64,000 nt of DNA from Lineus longissimus (taxonomy: Eukaryota; Nemertea; Pilidiophora; Heteronemertea; Lineidae), in NCBI RefSeq assembly GCF_910592395.1, contig NC_088316.1, positions 15,190,001 through 15,254,000 on the forward strand. Direction: 5' to 3'. A program made the position numbers and the translations under genes. The notes beneath the pieces are model-generated. The model saw only the letters and a program-made list of their open reading frames with translations. It made no database searches and was not told the origin of the DNA. Of the stretch, positions 1 to 14,589 are shown piece by piece; within the stretch, counting starts at the first letter, position 1, and each line of letters starts with the position of its first letter.

Positions 1-761
1 TACAGACTTGGTATATTTTATTGTCGAAGTTAGAAACTACTCATCATACATCAGTCTGAACTGAACTGAACAGTCCTATGAAACATATCGACGTGCTTCA
101 CATCTGTTTTCACTCTGTGCCCTTCCACTGTTGACAAGCGTGTCTCGCGCATACCCTGCTACACAGACGGGAAGATAAGTTCAGTGGTTACGTTCTGTGT
201 TACTCAGTATGAACAAGCACGTGTCTGATATCGCCAATTTATAGCTGGTACATTATGAAAATTTTTCCAGGTGGTATTGAAATACCCTGCATAACAAATC
301 GTATGATCAACTGACTCTTCTCTTTGGTTGTATAGCCCGGTACATTTTTGCACAGTGCCTTCTGTCATTGAAGATTTTTGGTACCCAAAATCAACATTCT
401 CAAAGTCTAAATCGACCTAATAGTCCTAAGAAACAATGCTTGATTTGAATTATATCTCTGTGCTTCTGTAGGAGACCTTTCCCCCCAGGCCCTCTATCCG
501 TATCACTGGAAACATTTTACTTTATGAAAATGCCATAGAATCAACTATACTTTATATATTCTTCCCACTTCTCATCTTTACTTGATTTAACACCCAACAG
601 TCACTAAAGGATACAATGTTTATTATGCAACAGTATGGGACAGCGCATAGCGTCAACTTTGTCCAATAATTCAGTGGCAATGACATGACGGCACCAGACA
701 TAATGTACATGTCCTATTGGTTGCAAAATACTGGTGGTCTTACTTGTTCAGTCACTAAGCC

Positions 762-893
762 ATAGATGACGCCATCACCACTACTCTGAAAACAGGTAAC
801 CATGAATGGCAAAACAATAAATGAACAATAGATGACGCCATCACCACTACTCTGAAAACAGGTAATCATGAATGGCAAAACAATAATGTCATG
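762..893. repeat. 66-bp tandem duplication
   Basis: Two nearly identical copies begin at 762 and 828, each starting ATAGATGACGCCATCACC and ending in an AACAATAA-like tract. The copies differ at about one position. No coding meaning is apparent. Confidence 0.85.
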
Positions 894-3800
894 TCGGTTC
901 GATAGCATTGCACTCTAATACTTGTGGAATGCCAAATTTACGTGTGTGTCCGCAGTGTTCATCTTTTGCTGTGCATGGTCACAAGTTTGCTGTCCAGTGT
1001 GTCGGCGCTGCTTGTCCAGATTGATACAGACTGTTGCTATTGACCTCTGTTAACATTGGCCTGCAATATAGCCCATTTTGAACAGTAATATTAAGATATA
1101 TAAGATATATTCGGAGAAAATCGTCTTCCTGGTCCTTGACTCACTTCCAAAGGAACAGATTCTTTAGCATGTTATTTTGACCCTCGAACATCAACTGAGC
1201 TCAGAAACAAAGATATCCACCGTGGCTATTTCATGTTATACATAACGTTATTATTCATGTATACACAAGTGGTACAAGGGCACACACGTGTCACTCAATA
1301 GTTGGGGGACTATTCGAGTCTGGACAACTGATTATATTTTTGTGATTTTTTTCTGTCCATTTTGAAATTTTATATCAATCTAAAAAGAGTTTTTCTTTCT
1401 AATAGCAGTGTTTGGTGATTGATGTTTTATAAAAATAATCATAACATGTAATATTGTTTAGCACGACTTGCCAAATATTTCACGTGACACTCTGACTCGG
1501 CAGATTACACTTGTGAAATGAATTCTGCCGAGGTGGTGTTGTCAAGGTATTCAGTTGAAATTCACCAGTCTGATGTTGTGCGTTTTCTGTCGAAGTCACA
1601 TAATCAAACCAACAGTGATTACTGCATTGAATTGTTGGGTTCAAAAAAACGAAACTTTTTCGGCAGCAAGCCTTGGCTGCTCATTGCTGTACCATTTTCC
1701 AGTGCAAATGTTGACAACTTTTAAATTGCAGACCATCATTTCGTTGAAACTTTATGAGAAATTCTTACAAAACGACACCAGACTGTTGAATTTTCTGAAA
1801 GAGTCCCCGCCTTGTGCATTCTACATATATTACATAAAGCATTTCATCAAAAACTAGAAACCATACTTGACGTATTCTGTGTTTAAATACAGGCTTCAAG
1901 GTTTCTTCTTAGATAGCGATTTGTTAGTGCCTGGTATGACCACCAGGGGCATTAGTAGATATTCTACCCATGAAACAGTATCTTAAAATCTTTCACTGCT
2001 GATCTTGACATTGTGGACGTAGCTTGACTGGTTGTCATGGTGACGACTCTTCTACCCTACAGATAGTGTCAAAACTGGTATAGACTACATTCCAACTTTT
2101 TGTGAATTTTTCGAGGTTTTATCGAGTTTTATATCTGATGTTCGTACTTTATTTCAATTATTAGGTCTTTATATCATCCTCTGGTCGCACGCCAGGAAAA
2201 AAGGTGAAGACACGATGATCAACAAAGCTCACCATGTTCATTTTATTGCTAAAAGTCTGCAGAGAACTTGTATATTTCATTCAAAATATCGCTGCATAAG
2301 GAAATCTGGAATGCGTGACATCAAACAAACTAAAAGTTACGATGTTTTTCCTGCTCTTACCAGTGCTAATATATATGAATTTGATATTGTTAGTCTCGGC
2401 CACGTTTCTATTTTTTGCTACGTCAATGCTTGGCAGTCTTCATTTTACAGTGTTTATTCTCATCATATATGCACTGGTACGATTGCCATCGCTAAAATTG
2501 CATTTTGAACCATTATTATGGGATTTAGGGCATTTCTGGAAATCTTCTGCTGAAAAAAACATGGTGTCCAAGTCCATCTTATCAACTAGGTCGTGAACTA
2601 CATATTGACTTGTCATACCTTATGATAACAAGGTGCAAGACAGATGTCATTGGGGAAACAATATCTTGACCTTGGGCCAGATCACAGTTTTGGTTATTTT
2701 GTTGACAAATTTGGAACAGACAACAGTCTTGCTGGAACAGATTTACTTCAAGGTCATTCAGGGTTTATTTGGTACCAATTTAAACGTGTTTGGGGGGGGG
2801 GGTTTAAGCGTCTCAGAAATGTCCTGGTCCTAGTGTTGACCAGTTCTATTGACTGTAGTTCTACCAGATGCTGCCTCAGGCATGAACTGTTTCCTTGGTT
2901 TAGGAATAGTCCGTTGAATTCGTAACCCTTCTATCCGACTCATTTAGGGATAAGTGCTAATAAAATTTATGTTACTATTCAATGAATGACTGAAGCAGTG
3001 TACCATGTTCTTCCTGGTTCAGGTCACAGAAGGCATCGTATTGTGACAGATCTGCACCTTGGCCTATTCAAGTTTTGACTGTAGAATTCAGGTTGTCGTT
3101 GTCCTAAAGCAGGCCGTTGGATCGTTTGTAAAATCACTTGCACAAAGTTGTGCTGAGTTTGTACCTCATTAGCGAGCGAATGGCGGTGTGAATGGCATTG
3201 CCCAATCAGAGTCCATCATTTGACACAAAGACGTGGCAGGATGTTGATCTAGATCCTACTTTAAATTGTGTTGTACTTTTCGTGCATTGACTTGCTTACA
3301 CATCTTTTTGACTCATTTTGATGTGCCTGTAAAGAAATGCTTTACCACTCCTGATACTACATGCACAGTCAAAATTCCGTAGGCCAGGGTCACCCTCTTA
3401 GGTCGTACAGAAGATTGCCAATAAACTTTTGTCTCTTTCCTATTCTGTTTCTTTCAACTCGAACTAGCCCAGTGTTTTCTGAATTCTGTCTTCGTCATGC
3501 TCCTTATTCATATACTACATAATCTTAAGGCTGATAAGAAAGTGAAAATAATGTAGGTTTGAAATTTGTGTTTATTTTACTGCAAATATTTGGTGGTTGT
3601 TGATGTTATGGAGTTTCAGTGTGAAAATTAATCGGCTGTGTCTCGCTCCACGTACATTTTATGTCGTTGGAACAACCTCGTTGATTTGTATTGGGCACCC
3701 AACGGGAAAATATTTGTAGTGTACTTTTATGTGAAAAGAAATGCTGGCTCCCCAACATTAAACCAACGTATGGCCAATCAGAAAGCACTTAGGCCAATGT

Positions 3801-6800
3801 ATGTAGCAAGAGGAGTTGACTGCTTTGAAGTAATGATGTATCCTTGACAGATTGGATCATCCATGGGTTCCCGCAGAAACTTGTTCAGAATATCATGTTT
3901 TATTGATATCAGTGGCTGTCGGCTACTGAATCTAGTTTCTATGGCGACTTGCGAGTTTGTCGTCTGCTTTTTTGCCAATAATCAGTCAATAGGTGTTGTA
4001 CCCATTTTATAATCGCTGTGCATCTACTGCACTGTTGTAGTCTCTGTGTGTTGTGCAATGGCTCTTTCCCGTAAGATTGTGAATATGTTTTGTGTGATAT
4101 TAATCTGACCTGCCTATTACGAATGACAATGCAAAAGAAGGACTTCTAAAATAAAATGACGAAAGGGGATTTTATAGTTTAGTTGAAACAAGATGTTGTA
4201 AATTTAATGAATACCGTGGCATGGGGGCTTTAGTGGATTTACTGCCAGTATCGAATGACATGGTAGCTGAGCTAATAAACAATTTTGCTGTGGTCTCCAT
4301 GAAATGCAATCTCCTTTCACTGCTGCAGCAGGTCATTACCATGGCAACTAATGCACTACACAACAGATAACAGCAAAACGTGTTCATGCAACATCTAACC
4401 AGTGCCAGAAAGTTCGACATCTGTCAGTCAGAAGCCATTGTTTGGAGGGGGGAGGGGTAACGTTATCACAAATTGAGTCTCGAGCCTGGATTGCTACGCA
4501 GTGAGCTCTCTGGAAACATTCTATGGTGCTTTTTACTTAATATCTGCTCAAATATGATTTTACAAGTATTGGACTTTCTCTATCGTTTTACAATACTGGC
4601 AATCTTTCAATTTATGCAAGTGCAGCTTGTTGGTACCAGCTTACGCCATCTCCAGTGAGACTAAATCTAATATGGTTTGTTCTCACAAGAATACTCCTTA
4701 ATCTTCAGAAACAACTTTCTACTGGTTATCAGGGTCTTAGCATTCATATGCGCGACCTCTGTTGCGACTTAGCGATAAATACTGAGCCTATACAGCTTGG
4801 GCTAGCGAATTTCAGCTAAATGACTAGCCTCTTAGTATATATGTATGTAGTATGTTAAATAATGGGTGGTCAAAGAAGTCCTATATCGTGATATCCTGGC
4901 CTCAACTTGGTTCCCATCGAAAGATACTATGGGTCATTTTCATTTATTGAAATCTTAATCCGAATACGGAATCAGTAAAAGCAGCCGATAAATCTCCCAT
5001 ATTCGATTGATGTCTTTTTTCTTCTTTATATTTGCTACCTCAGTTGATGTGCTACCAAAACGAATGCGTTCAGAAGGCCTCTTTAGAACTTTAAATACCT
5101 TTGTAATGTAACTGTTCTCTGATTGTATGTCACGTTTTACATAACTGCTATGTCGGCAGCTACAAAGTCTATAGCCAATACCTGTGCGATTTGTGTCGCG
5201 GTCACCAGCCTGCATCGTTTTTTAAAAAAAACGCGAAAGGACAGGGAAAGAGTCATTGCATGGAACACTGTAAGATGTAGTGGTGTAACCAGTGTTGTTA
5301 TGCAGTAGTGTTATCATATTCAACAGTCTCTTGTCTCCCAGTTCATCGTCCCTGTTCTGAAGACATAATAAACCCAATAATGTCGATTTAGTCACCTTAG
5401 TTGTATGAATGTAGCTCCTCCAGTTCTATGGGGGAGAAAAACAGTGGGGACAGGACCAGAATATATGATGCATTCTTATTACTTTTTATTAGCCACTTGA
5501 AGCGTTTTCCAGGATTTTTACCCGGAAAATCATTTTACAAATATTGTGCTACGTTATATGCACTCAATGGGAAAACATCACACTTATTTAGTGTGGGATG
5601 AATTGATGTTCAAAATCCATGTGCCCTGCATTATACCCTTCTCACCCCTATTTTAGGGTGTTTGGACGTTTCCTCCCCTTGATCTGGGGCAGTCCATTTT
5701 AACCCAGGGGTGAGAAGATGCAGGTTGAATTGGTGGAAATTGATGTCCGAGTAAGCAGTACTATTTTGTATATTGGTTTTCCACATATCATGCATACTGT
5801 ATTATGAAAAACAATTACTGCAAAACTGATATCCGTTGAATTTCTGAATATTTTAATGTTTAATAGTTCTTTTGACCTGTTCATTGTTCATTCCTGGTCT
5901 AGTTTAAAGTGTAGCTTTTCAAGGGAAAGATGTTTGTTTCCCTTTTCGGTGTAGTTTATATCTAGTTTTTAGGGTTGGTTCGCATTATTACTACTAAAAC
6001 AATTGAATGACTTTGTCCTGTCTTCCCCCACCTGTGTCCTTTGAGTCGAAGTAATTGGAACAAGTCTCTCATTTGCTCGTTTTAAGCAGATCTCGTCATT
6101 CAATTCAATTTTTGATACCAGTGGTCTTGATACGGCCAGCAAACTATTGTCCGAGTTAGAGCACAAAAATAAAGTGTGAAATATGAAGATTGAACAATTT
6201 GTAGGACATGCGGGCTGTGCTGATATTATTGGAATTTTTGATTTAAACCCAGGATCTTACTTTGGTCATCATAAAATACTTTTCACTTCTAGATTCTGGT
6301 TGTGAAGGAATATGCGTCGTTGATTTGTTGAGAGTGAAATCTTATGCCATAACGATACAACTCAGGTTAAAAGGTGTTTATTCGATTCTGAACTGCTTAA
6401 AATGCATGGGCATTGATGGAGAAGACATCATTGTGATAAAAATATTGGTTTGTTGAAGAGAAAAAAGCTTTAGAAATGAAGTGAAAATTGTTCCTGCTGA
6501 CAACTCCTTCCTAGAAAATGAGGGAGTGTTGGACCAGTTTACAATTTGTTGTTACAGGCGGGGACATTTGTCCACAAAGTTTCCCGAAAAGATAGAAATA
6601 TTGGCAAGGCAAGGTGAAATAAAACCAGGAAGGCCTATTGATCTCTGTAAATTAGTTTGTGTTCTATCATTATGACGTGGTCAGGAAGAAGACTTAAGCC
6701 ACACTGAATATGACTCTTAGGAAATATTGGTTTGTCTGGTTCAAAATTGAATTGAAACGAGTCTTGATCTTTTATCTGGTTGGAAGCTTATGTAACTGTG

Positions 6801-9159
6801 ATAGTTCAGCCAGTCATTGAATTGCTTGAGACTAATGTGTGGTTGAGTAATGTGTTGGCAACTAAATACTTTAAGTGTTCGTGTGTATAGCAAGGTTTTA
6901 CCTGAAGAAAAAAAAAAACAAAAAAAAAATATAAAAAACAAAGAAAGCCTTGGAGGTTCACTTGTAAATGTGTTTAACTAGGTAGGTTGCGCAATTTGCA
7001 ACAATTGATCAAATATTAATTCAAGCTTAAACAAACTGCTCTTCTCTACAAAGCGATTACAGTCTTTCTGTTAAGCACCTCCAAGACCTCCGTGGTTATA
7101 TATACATGTACTAGCACACTGTACGCAGGGATTTCAATATATTTGATTGCGATATACATTGTATACCGATACTGGATTTGATTCGAATCACATCTTATCA
7201 TCATCATTCATACATGTATGTATACATCCCAGTATATCGAAATGGGATTATATGTAACTTTATTGTGTTAGTGCATTTCCATTTCATTCCAAAATTGAGA
7301 TTTATTTTTCAAGTATACAGTTTTTCTTTATATATTTTGTGCATGTAAAATGGTGTTCTCAGATTTAGTCACATTCGGTAGTTCCTTGTTTCGCTTTAGT
7401 GTGTAACATTTATGCCGTTGCGCATCAGTAGTGTATTGCATTGTTAGAAGGTGGTCAAGGACACTGCTGACTTCATCACTGGCGTATTCGGGGCGAGATC
7501 TCAGCGGCGCCCCCTTATTGTGGCAAGGGGCTCTACATCATATATATATATGCAAGATTTTCTAGTCAGGTCGTGACTATATAGCTGTGCCTTAATAGAA
7601 AGCTTCGTAAATCAGAAACGTTGTATTAATCGTCATTGCTCACGCTCACCCTTAATTCTTTGTACATGTCTCGTTTGGCCTTTTTGGGAAGAAGGCGTTT
7701 TTTTGGTTTTCACTTCGTGCATTTTGTGTTGTGGCAATAATTGATTATTTTGTAGGGGTAGTTTGATAAGGGCCGCTTCTGTGTAAAGGCATTGTACCAT
7801 TGACACGGTTGCATATATATATATATACTATATATATTCCTTATATACATACTGTTAGCTTAACAGATGCCATAATAATATCCAGTTTTTTGTTATATTT
7901 TTGTGAACTCTATGTTCTTCCATTCAACCATTGTTATATAGTGAACTAGCCAAAGTATGATTGGTGATATATACATGTATATTATGATAAGTGAAGAATT
8001 GGCTCAAGTATTAAACATATACAGCTGTGGTAAATGTCTTGTTCACTCGTGTGTGCGTCAGCCGGCTTCAAGGCGTAAAAGGACGTGCCCTCTCTACCTT
8101 AGATTCTTGAAAAATCAGGTGTTGGTGGTTATCCCTAATAGAGAATATTTTAACCAGCAATATTTTGGATGCCAGTTTAATGTAACTTCTTCATGAGACT
8201 GTTGACCGCTCCCTTTTGAGCGTCCTTTTTACCGATGATTCAAATAAAAATAATCTCCTATTTTGAGTTCTTGTAGAAGTTCTGTCTTCAGTGGTAGAAA
8301 TAAAACTAACTTAGACCTGTATCATGACAATCTTGTATTTTTTAGTCTACAACGAGCAGGTTTCTGAACTATTAATTAACAAGTGAGTAAGTTCCTGTAG
8401 CATTTTTCTCACCTATATTAATAATAATTATATGAATTATTAGAAAAAACAAAAAAATGAAAAAATGAAGAAAAAAAAACAAAAAAAATATAAAAATCTT
8501 TTTGATATATTGTTCTAATGTTGGAAGTATCCAAAAAATGCCTCGCGTTTGTTCGTTTGTTGAAATAGTTTGATTTTCAACATTTTATTTTGATGGCGTT
8601 GAAATGTATTTGATTGTGACGTGTTTCATTGATTGTATCGTAATTATAGTGTAATTACACATGTTTCATACTGAGGGTATAACGAGAGTAAGTTGTCGTA
8701 ATTTTTTTCTTCTGTTTCTAGTGTTAATTTCGATATGAATAAGTGTCTTTAAGAGGGTGTGTAAATCAAAGTTTTTTGCATTTTTGACGGCTGTTGCCGA
8801 GTATTCTTAAATTTACATGTATGCATATTAATTAGTATTTGCATTGTACCACCACTTTTCCTGCCTCGTCCCATAGAGGGCGAGGCTGTGTCGACTGGCC
8901 GAAAGTTGGATTTTATATTCGGTCCAAGTGTATACTGACTTGGCGGTGCTCACTCTGGATGTATTAGTAATTAAAGCAAAATAAATAATCATCATCGCCA
9001 TTGGATCTATATTGAATATTCTACCAAACATTCACTGGAATAATGTAAATTACATGATTTAAAATTTAGTTTTCTTCCACTTGAAATCTGATATTCTGCA
9101 GAGTTGGTATCTTGGGGGTACATATGTAGTGAAGTTCCTCCATTGTCACAGGGGCGTCT

Positions 9160-9440
9160 TTTTAGTGAAGCACTTCACCTAGGAAGTATGGAAGTGAAAC
9201 TTAAACTTGGACGGAAATTCTATTCACTCTTTGGTGAACCTTATCAGCCAATATCCAAATCTTCTATCCACATTGCTGTTGTTTGGAGTGGGCATTGGTA
9301 TAGTAGCCTCATCTCCACACAGCACTTGGGTGCCAGGAAACTTCTGAACCAGTGCTCAAATCGAACCCTTTACCGTACAAAATGAAATTTTCTTTGTAGC
9401 ACAGTCTTTCGTCCATGCCAGATGCGCCTAACCATTAGTC
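9160..9440 (-). mobile_element. Candidate tRNA-derived SINE
   Basis: On the minus strand a box-A-like segment (TAATGGTTAGGCGCATCTGG, near 9420-9440) is followed about 50 bases later by a box-B-like GGGTTCGATTTGAGC (near 9353-9368). This order and spacing fit an RNA polymerase III promoter of a tRNA-derived SINE. The body towards 9160 is unassigned and the ends are not defined. Confidence 0.4.
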
Positions 9441-12400
9441 GAAGCTGGTTACTTTTCTTTCTGTTTGTAGTACTTTTAACTGATTGGAGTTTACTCAAAA
9501 AAGATTCTACAAATCTGCGAAGCCAATGGTAGACAATTTCATAACTTGCAAACTGTGCTTTTTTTCTTCATCAATGGTTAGACTGTGTTGGGTCTTAATG
9601 TGAGTACAAACGTCTTAAAACCAGGTGTTTTTATTTGCTATTATTTCTTTATTTTTGACATACTTTACTATTAATTACACTTTTCATATACAATTATATA
9701 TCAATATTTTGCAATGTTATTTTTTCTGATATTCGTGACGATTTTGGTGCGTTTCCCCAAGGAGCACTCGATTATCATACTAAATAACTTTCACAGAATT
9801 ACATTTCCTCCAGCAGTTGTACATATCTTGATTTGAGTTGGTCTGAAGTACAGTTTCACCTCAATTGGGGCAAATGACTGGGCAGTTTCTTTTATAGTTG
9901 TACCCATATATTGATTGTTGTTTGGGTAAAAACATGTGATTCACTCAAACATTGGTTGTCAAAATCCAATGTAGTCGAAGTTCTCATATATCTTGGTTGT
10001 AGTTCGGATGGGAACTGCACTTGTAACCTTACCTTTAAATCCATCCTAATTATAGCTAAAATTTATGTGCAGTGACTATACAGTTATTAAACACATTTCT
10101 CGTTCTAAATGTGCTGAACCATTGTGCTGGTAAAGTTTAACCCAAACATAATTCACTTGGAAGTAGAACTAACGTGCGTGTATATCCTGTGTTTTGTGTA
10201 CATATGCTGTAAGTTATACATTGCAATCTATCTTATTCTTTGATTATACATGGTACCAGGTTTGATCCAAATTCTGACAGGAATTGATAAGATGTTATGT
10301 TGTATCGCAACAAGAACCACAGGTCAACATAGTACAGTGTATGCCAGTAATAGTAATTTGTTCAAATATTGGTGCCGTGCGAGAACTTTTAGAGCCTTGA
10401 ATAAAAAAAGTTGTTGACCTGTTCTACCATGTTCTCTTGCGATTCCCAAGAATATTTGAATCAGGCTCTTGTGATTAAAACCTAGTATAGGTACTCTCCG
10501 AATAAAGATCTAGGGTCCCTGTTGCTGATAAAGCATCTGTTGCCAATTGCCCTTGTTTCCAAATAAAACTGAGGACTAAGTGTGTCGTATCAAATTCTGT
10601 TATGTCATGGAACATTTTGGCGGCCATGTTGGGGAATTGATCAGCCATGTTTATAATCAGCCCAGTACTCTGTATATTCAACAGTGGGGGTTATGTGAAT
10701 GTGTGATCTGCAGTATATTGGCTCTACTTACAGTGAACATTTATTGACCAATCTTCACATCTACATTAGACGTTGTGGGATTTTTTTTGTTTATAAATGG
10801 AACATTCATGTACCAGTAGAGCGATATAGACATTTGTCAATTCCATGTTTATTGTACTTATTATAATTATCAGTGTTCAATTTTACACACAAGTTGTGGA
10901 CAGATTTTTGGTTTTGGAGTTGTATACGATAGATATGATTATATGGTAATCTCTCAACCTGCCCACACAGTTTACAAGTCTGCCTATAGTATATTATATT
11001 GATATACCTAAATACTCTGCAGGTTTTTGGCTGTGTTACCGTATATATGTATGGCAACACTTTTATACCTAGTATTCCTTCAGCCTTGGGCGTTTCATTT
11101 AACGCAAAGGACTGTATATACTGATACTATCTATCATGGTTATGCATTGGCTTCAGAGTTGGGTGGAAGCAAACTTTTACATTTAATTTGGTGGACTTGT
11201 ATATACAGTTCTATAACAGGTATAATGTGGTGGTTTTATGTCGTTATAATCAAGCCTGCACTTTGACACTTTTATCCTTGTGGGGCAGTAATATTCAGAT
11301 GTTATTGGTGTGCACGTGTTATTAAACCATTGTAGTTATACTGGAAACAAACATGCAGTATAGGTTCTCGTTGGTAAAGGGATGAATGCTCAATAGAGGT
11401 CTCTGGTGGTTTGAAAGGTCAGCGTTGTGATGTCGGCCCAAGGCCCTTCGTGTTTTGTTGGGTTAAGTTGCCAAGAAAGGGTTGACATCGGTCACAGAAG
11501 TATCATGAGATGGCTATGTAATAGAATTTATTAGAAATTACACGTAGTTGCCAAAAACTTGCATACTTAATTAGGTGTTTTGTGCAGAATGCTCAGTTTT
11601 GCATTGTGTGATGGGAGGGGCATTTCCGTCTTGGAGATATATGCTCATTTGAGAATATACAGCGTTAGCAAATTTAGTCTAGAATATTAAACGTATAACA
11701 CAAAAAAGCTGGATATTTGATTATCAATAACTATTAACTTTAAATCATTTTGAAAGCCAAATGCTTTGATACTTCAGTGGATATAGATGCTTGACTGATC
11801 AAGTCAGTAGAAGGAAGTTTGTTCTGTAAATAGTTGTAAAAATTGTTGAATGTTGCTAGTAAGTTAGAAAAATGAGATATTCAAGATTTATTTTAGAAAT
11901 GGTGCCAGGTATTACTGTTGTTTCTCTCTGATTAGAAATATTTCTTGTCCAGTTTTACATCTGTTGAAAACAATTTTTTTTTGACTGCCCAACTTGGCCA
12001 AATCAGAAAAATTTTGCAGCAATGCCATCGCTCAGCATAAATATTTGGTTCCGGTCTGTTTGATATGTTCTGCAGCTGCTGAATGATCAACATCATTGTG
12101 GCAAAATCGATAGTTGTATAATGTGATATTTCAAGCCAACATCAAATTCTACATCAATGTTGTAAAGTTGGATCCACAAGTTACTTTCCTTTCATAAAGT
12201 ATTGATGCCATCCCTGTAAGATGGTTCACTTCAAAAGCTTTGAAACTGTTGCTATGAGGAGAGAAATGACAGGGTCGTTTTACCAACTTGAACCTATGAT
12301 CTGTACAATGCAAAATATATACTTGTATACATGTATACTATTTTTGGAAAATTTGAGTCTGAAATCGTGGTGATTTCTATATGTTTACTGAATAAATCCG

Positions 12401-12514
12401 TGTATCCAGCAATAACTGTTGGTTGGCTTCCTTTGTTAAAAAAATGACTTTTTAGTCAGACTCCGAGGAGTTGGACCAACATGATAGGAAGATTAAGATC
12501 ATCCCTGATCACCT

Positions 12515-12578
12515 AGAACAAGGTGAAGTTGGTCTCTGAAGGCCTGAGAACAAGGTGAAGTTGGTCTCTGAAGGCCTG
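12515..12578. repeat. 32-bp tandem duplication
   Basis: Two copies of a unit beginning AGAACAAGGTGAAGTTGG are directly adjacent (12515 and 12547), essentially identical, suggesting a recent slippage or duplication. Confidence 0.85.
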
Positions 12579-12654
12579 ACGCTCTACTTGTTTTCCCACT
12601 CCCAGTCTTGACGATTGGAATAGGGGAAACTCCACTGAAAGGCAATTTTCACTT

Positions 12655-13685
12655 CCGTATTTTCAGCTCACATGGGTGAGGTTATGTCGTCGCGTCTTAT
12701 CCGTCATCCGTCTGGCCCTCAGTCAACAATAGGGACACGTTAGCTCACTATTGAGTCTAGAAAGTGGAAACTTGGTGTGAGGATATCTTATGACGACATG
12801 ACTTGACACACAAATGAAAAGGCCAGGGACCATTGTGCTCACAGTATTTAGGTAACGACTTAATTGACAATGAATGTTTCTTGAGATATGACCGAGGAAG
12901 ACTCTGAGGTACTACTAGTATCTGTATCCTAATAATAGGGCACTTCATATGTCATTGCAGTTAAGAAACATGCCATAGTTAGGCCGCCAACAGCAAATTC
13001 ACGGCACTTGACTGCTTTGACCTTGAAAAGTTGGTCAAATCAAAAACCTGTATAATATGTAATGTATCCTTGCTGGGAGTACTAACCGTAACAACTTTAT
13101 CGAATACGAATCACTTATGAGCGAGATATCATACTTTCTAGGTTTTCACTTTTTGCCCCCTGGTGTCCAAGTCGAGAAACAGATCAGACCAAAATACGGT
13201 GTCAGAGGTGACCCGACCTAGGGGGTCTTGTGTACAAAGTTTCAAGCCAATAGCCCTAGCAGTTACGAAACGTGCCACAGTTACGCTCAAACTGCCAATT
13301 GACGCCATTTGATCTCTATGACCTTAAAAATAGATCAAATCGAAAACCTCTATGATATGTGATGTATCCTGGCTGGGAGTACCTACCATAAAAATTTCAT
13401 CAAAAACAAATCACTAATAAGTGAGATATCACACTATTTATGTTTTCAGTTTTGGCCCCCTGGTGGCCAAGTCAAGAATAAGACCGGACCGAAATTCAGT
13501 GTCAAAGGTCATCTGACCTAGGGGGTCATGCATACAAAGTTTCGAGTCCATAGCTCTAGCGGTTAAGAAAAGTGCCACCGTTTTTGAAATAGGATACGAC
13601 GGACGAAGACGACGACGAAGATGACGACTACGGACACTGCGCTGACCTACTTTCTGGGCTCAAGGCAAAATGAGACACATATCTC
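12655..13685. mobile_element. Dispersed repeat with two diverged internal copies of about 300 bp
   Basis: The left end reads TTTTCAGCTCACATGGG and is followed by CG-rich GTCGTCGCG and TCCGTCATCCGTC runs; the right end has GACGGACGAAGACGACGACG. In between, two diverged copies of a block of about 300 bases lie in tandem (about 12957-13265 and 13266-13570). They share TGACCTTRAAAA, GATATGTRATGTATCCT, GCCCCCTGGTG, ACCTAGGGGGTC and ACAAAGTTTCRAG. Repeats of this style are common in marine invertebrate genomes (recalled, not searched). The same 17-base left end occurs at about 18633 in the first AASDH intron, which supports a dispersed element. Confidence 0.6.
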
Positions 13686-13754
13686 CTGAGAGACAAGATC
13701 CACCCTGTAGAAACATGGTGCCTTATGTTGGGAGAGTATGCATCTAGATCAGAC

Positions 13755-14400
13755 AGTTATGCAAGGACACGTCTCCACTCTCGGCAGTCTTGGGCAGCTG
13801 TACTCAGTACATTCCTCCCTTCACATGTTCCCTGGCAATGACAATCCATACATGCCATAGGGTCTCTCTCCTTCACCACTCACTCTCTGCAACTCGACAT
13901 GTTTGTCTGCGTCAGTTGTGCAATGACACGTCTCTACTTTCGGCAGTCTTGGGCAGTTGTACTCGGTACATTCCTCCCTTCACCTCTCTCTCCTTCACTA
14001 CTCGCTCACTGGCACTGCAACTCGACATGTTTGTCTACGTCAGTTGTGCAAGGACACGTCTCCACTCTCGGCAGTCTTGGTCAGCTGTACTCAGTACATT
14101 CCTCCCTACACCTGCTCCCTGGCAATGACAATTCATAGGGTCTCTCTCCTTCACCACTCACTCGCTCACTGCAACTTGACATGTTTGTCTCCGTCAGTTG
14201 TGTAAGGACACGTCTCCACTCTCGGCAGTCTTGGCCGGGCAGCTGTACTCAGTACATTCCTCCCTACACCTGCTCTCTGGCAATGACGATCCATAGGGTC
14301 CCTCTCCTTCACCACTCACTCTCTACAACTTGACCTGTTTGTCCACATCAGTTGTGCAAGTACTCGTCTCCACTCTTGGCAGTCTTGGGCAGACCCCACC
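13755..14400. repeat. Minisatellite, about 130-160-bp unit, about 4-5 copies
   Basis: Units restart at about 13761, 13920, 14049, 14203 and 14357. Each contains ACACGTCTCCACTCTCGGCAGTCTTGG, written here in part, then GTACTCAGTACATTCCTCCC, a Pro/Ser-like CT-rich stretch and GTTTGTCTNCGTCAGTTGTG. Open frames here are a by-product of the repeat. Confidence 0.85.
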
Positions 14401-14589
14401 CCACCCTATCGGGCCAGAGAAACCATATGACACGCATTTGAGTAGCTGGGGACTTCTGGTGTCGTCTGGTGGAACTAAAATACCTTAAAAATTTAGGTCG
14501 TACAAATACGATCTTGGGCACTGAAAGAGTTGACCACAGCACTATGAAATGAAATTTGCACAAAACTAAGAAAAGCAACTGAATCATTT

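Larger units (their letters stand above)
1..12430 (+). other. Long non-coding stretch, possible giant 3'UTR of a gene to the left
   Basis: No exon with recognisable protein similarity was seen on either strand; open frames are short and of low complexity. By eye the plus strand is T-rich over long runs, as in long animal 3'UTRs. It has a let-7-type 8-mer CTACCTCA (5035-5042), a miR-124-type 8-mer GTGCCTTA (7587-7594), Pumilio-type TGTAAATA (11825-11832) and TGTATATA (11113-11120), and AATAAA at 12391-12396 just before the sequence changes character. Such motifs also arise by chance in 12 kb. It could equally be intergenic DNA or intron. Simple-sequence tracts inside include a G run (about 2792-2802) and A-rich tracts near 6910-6950 and 8450-8500. 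Confidence 0.35.

Noticed and set aside
13790-14205. Overlapping 80-112-codon frames rich in Ser/Leu/His
   Set aside because: They are translations of the minisatellite of about 150 bp in three frames.
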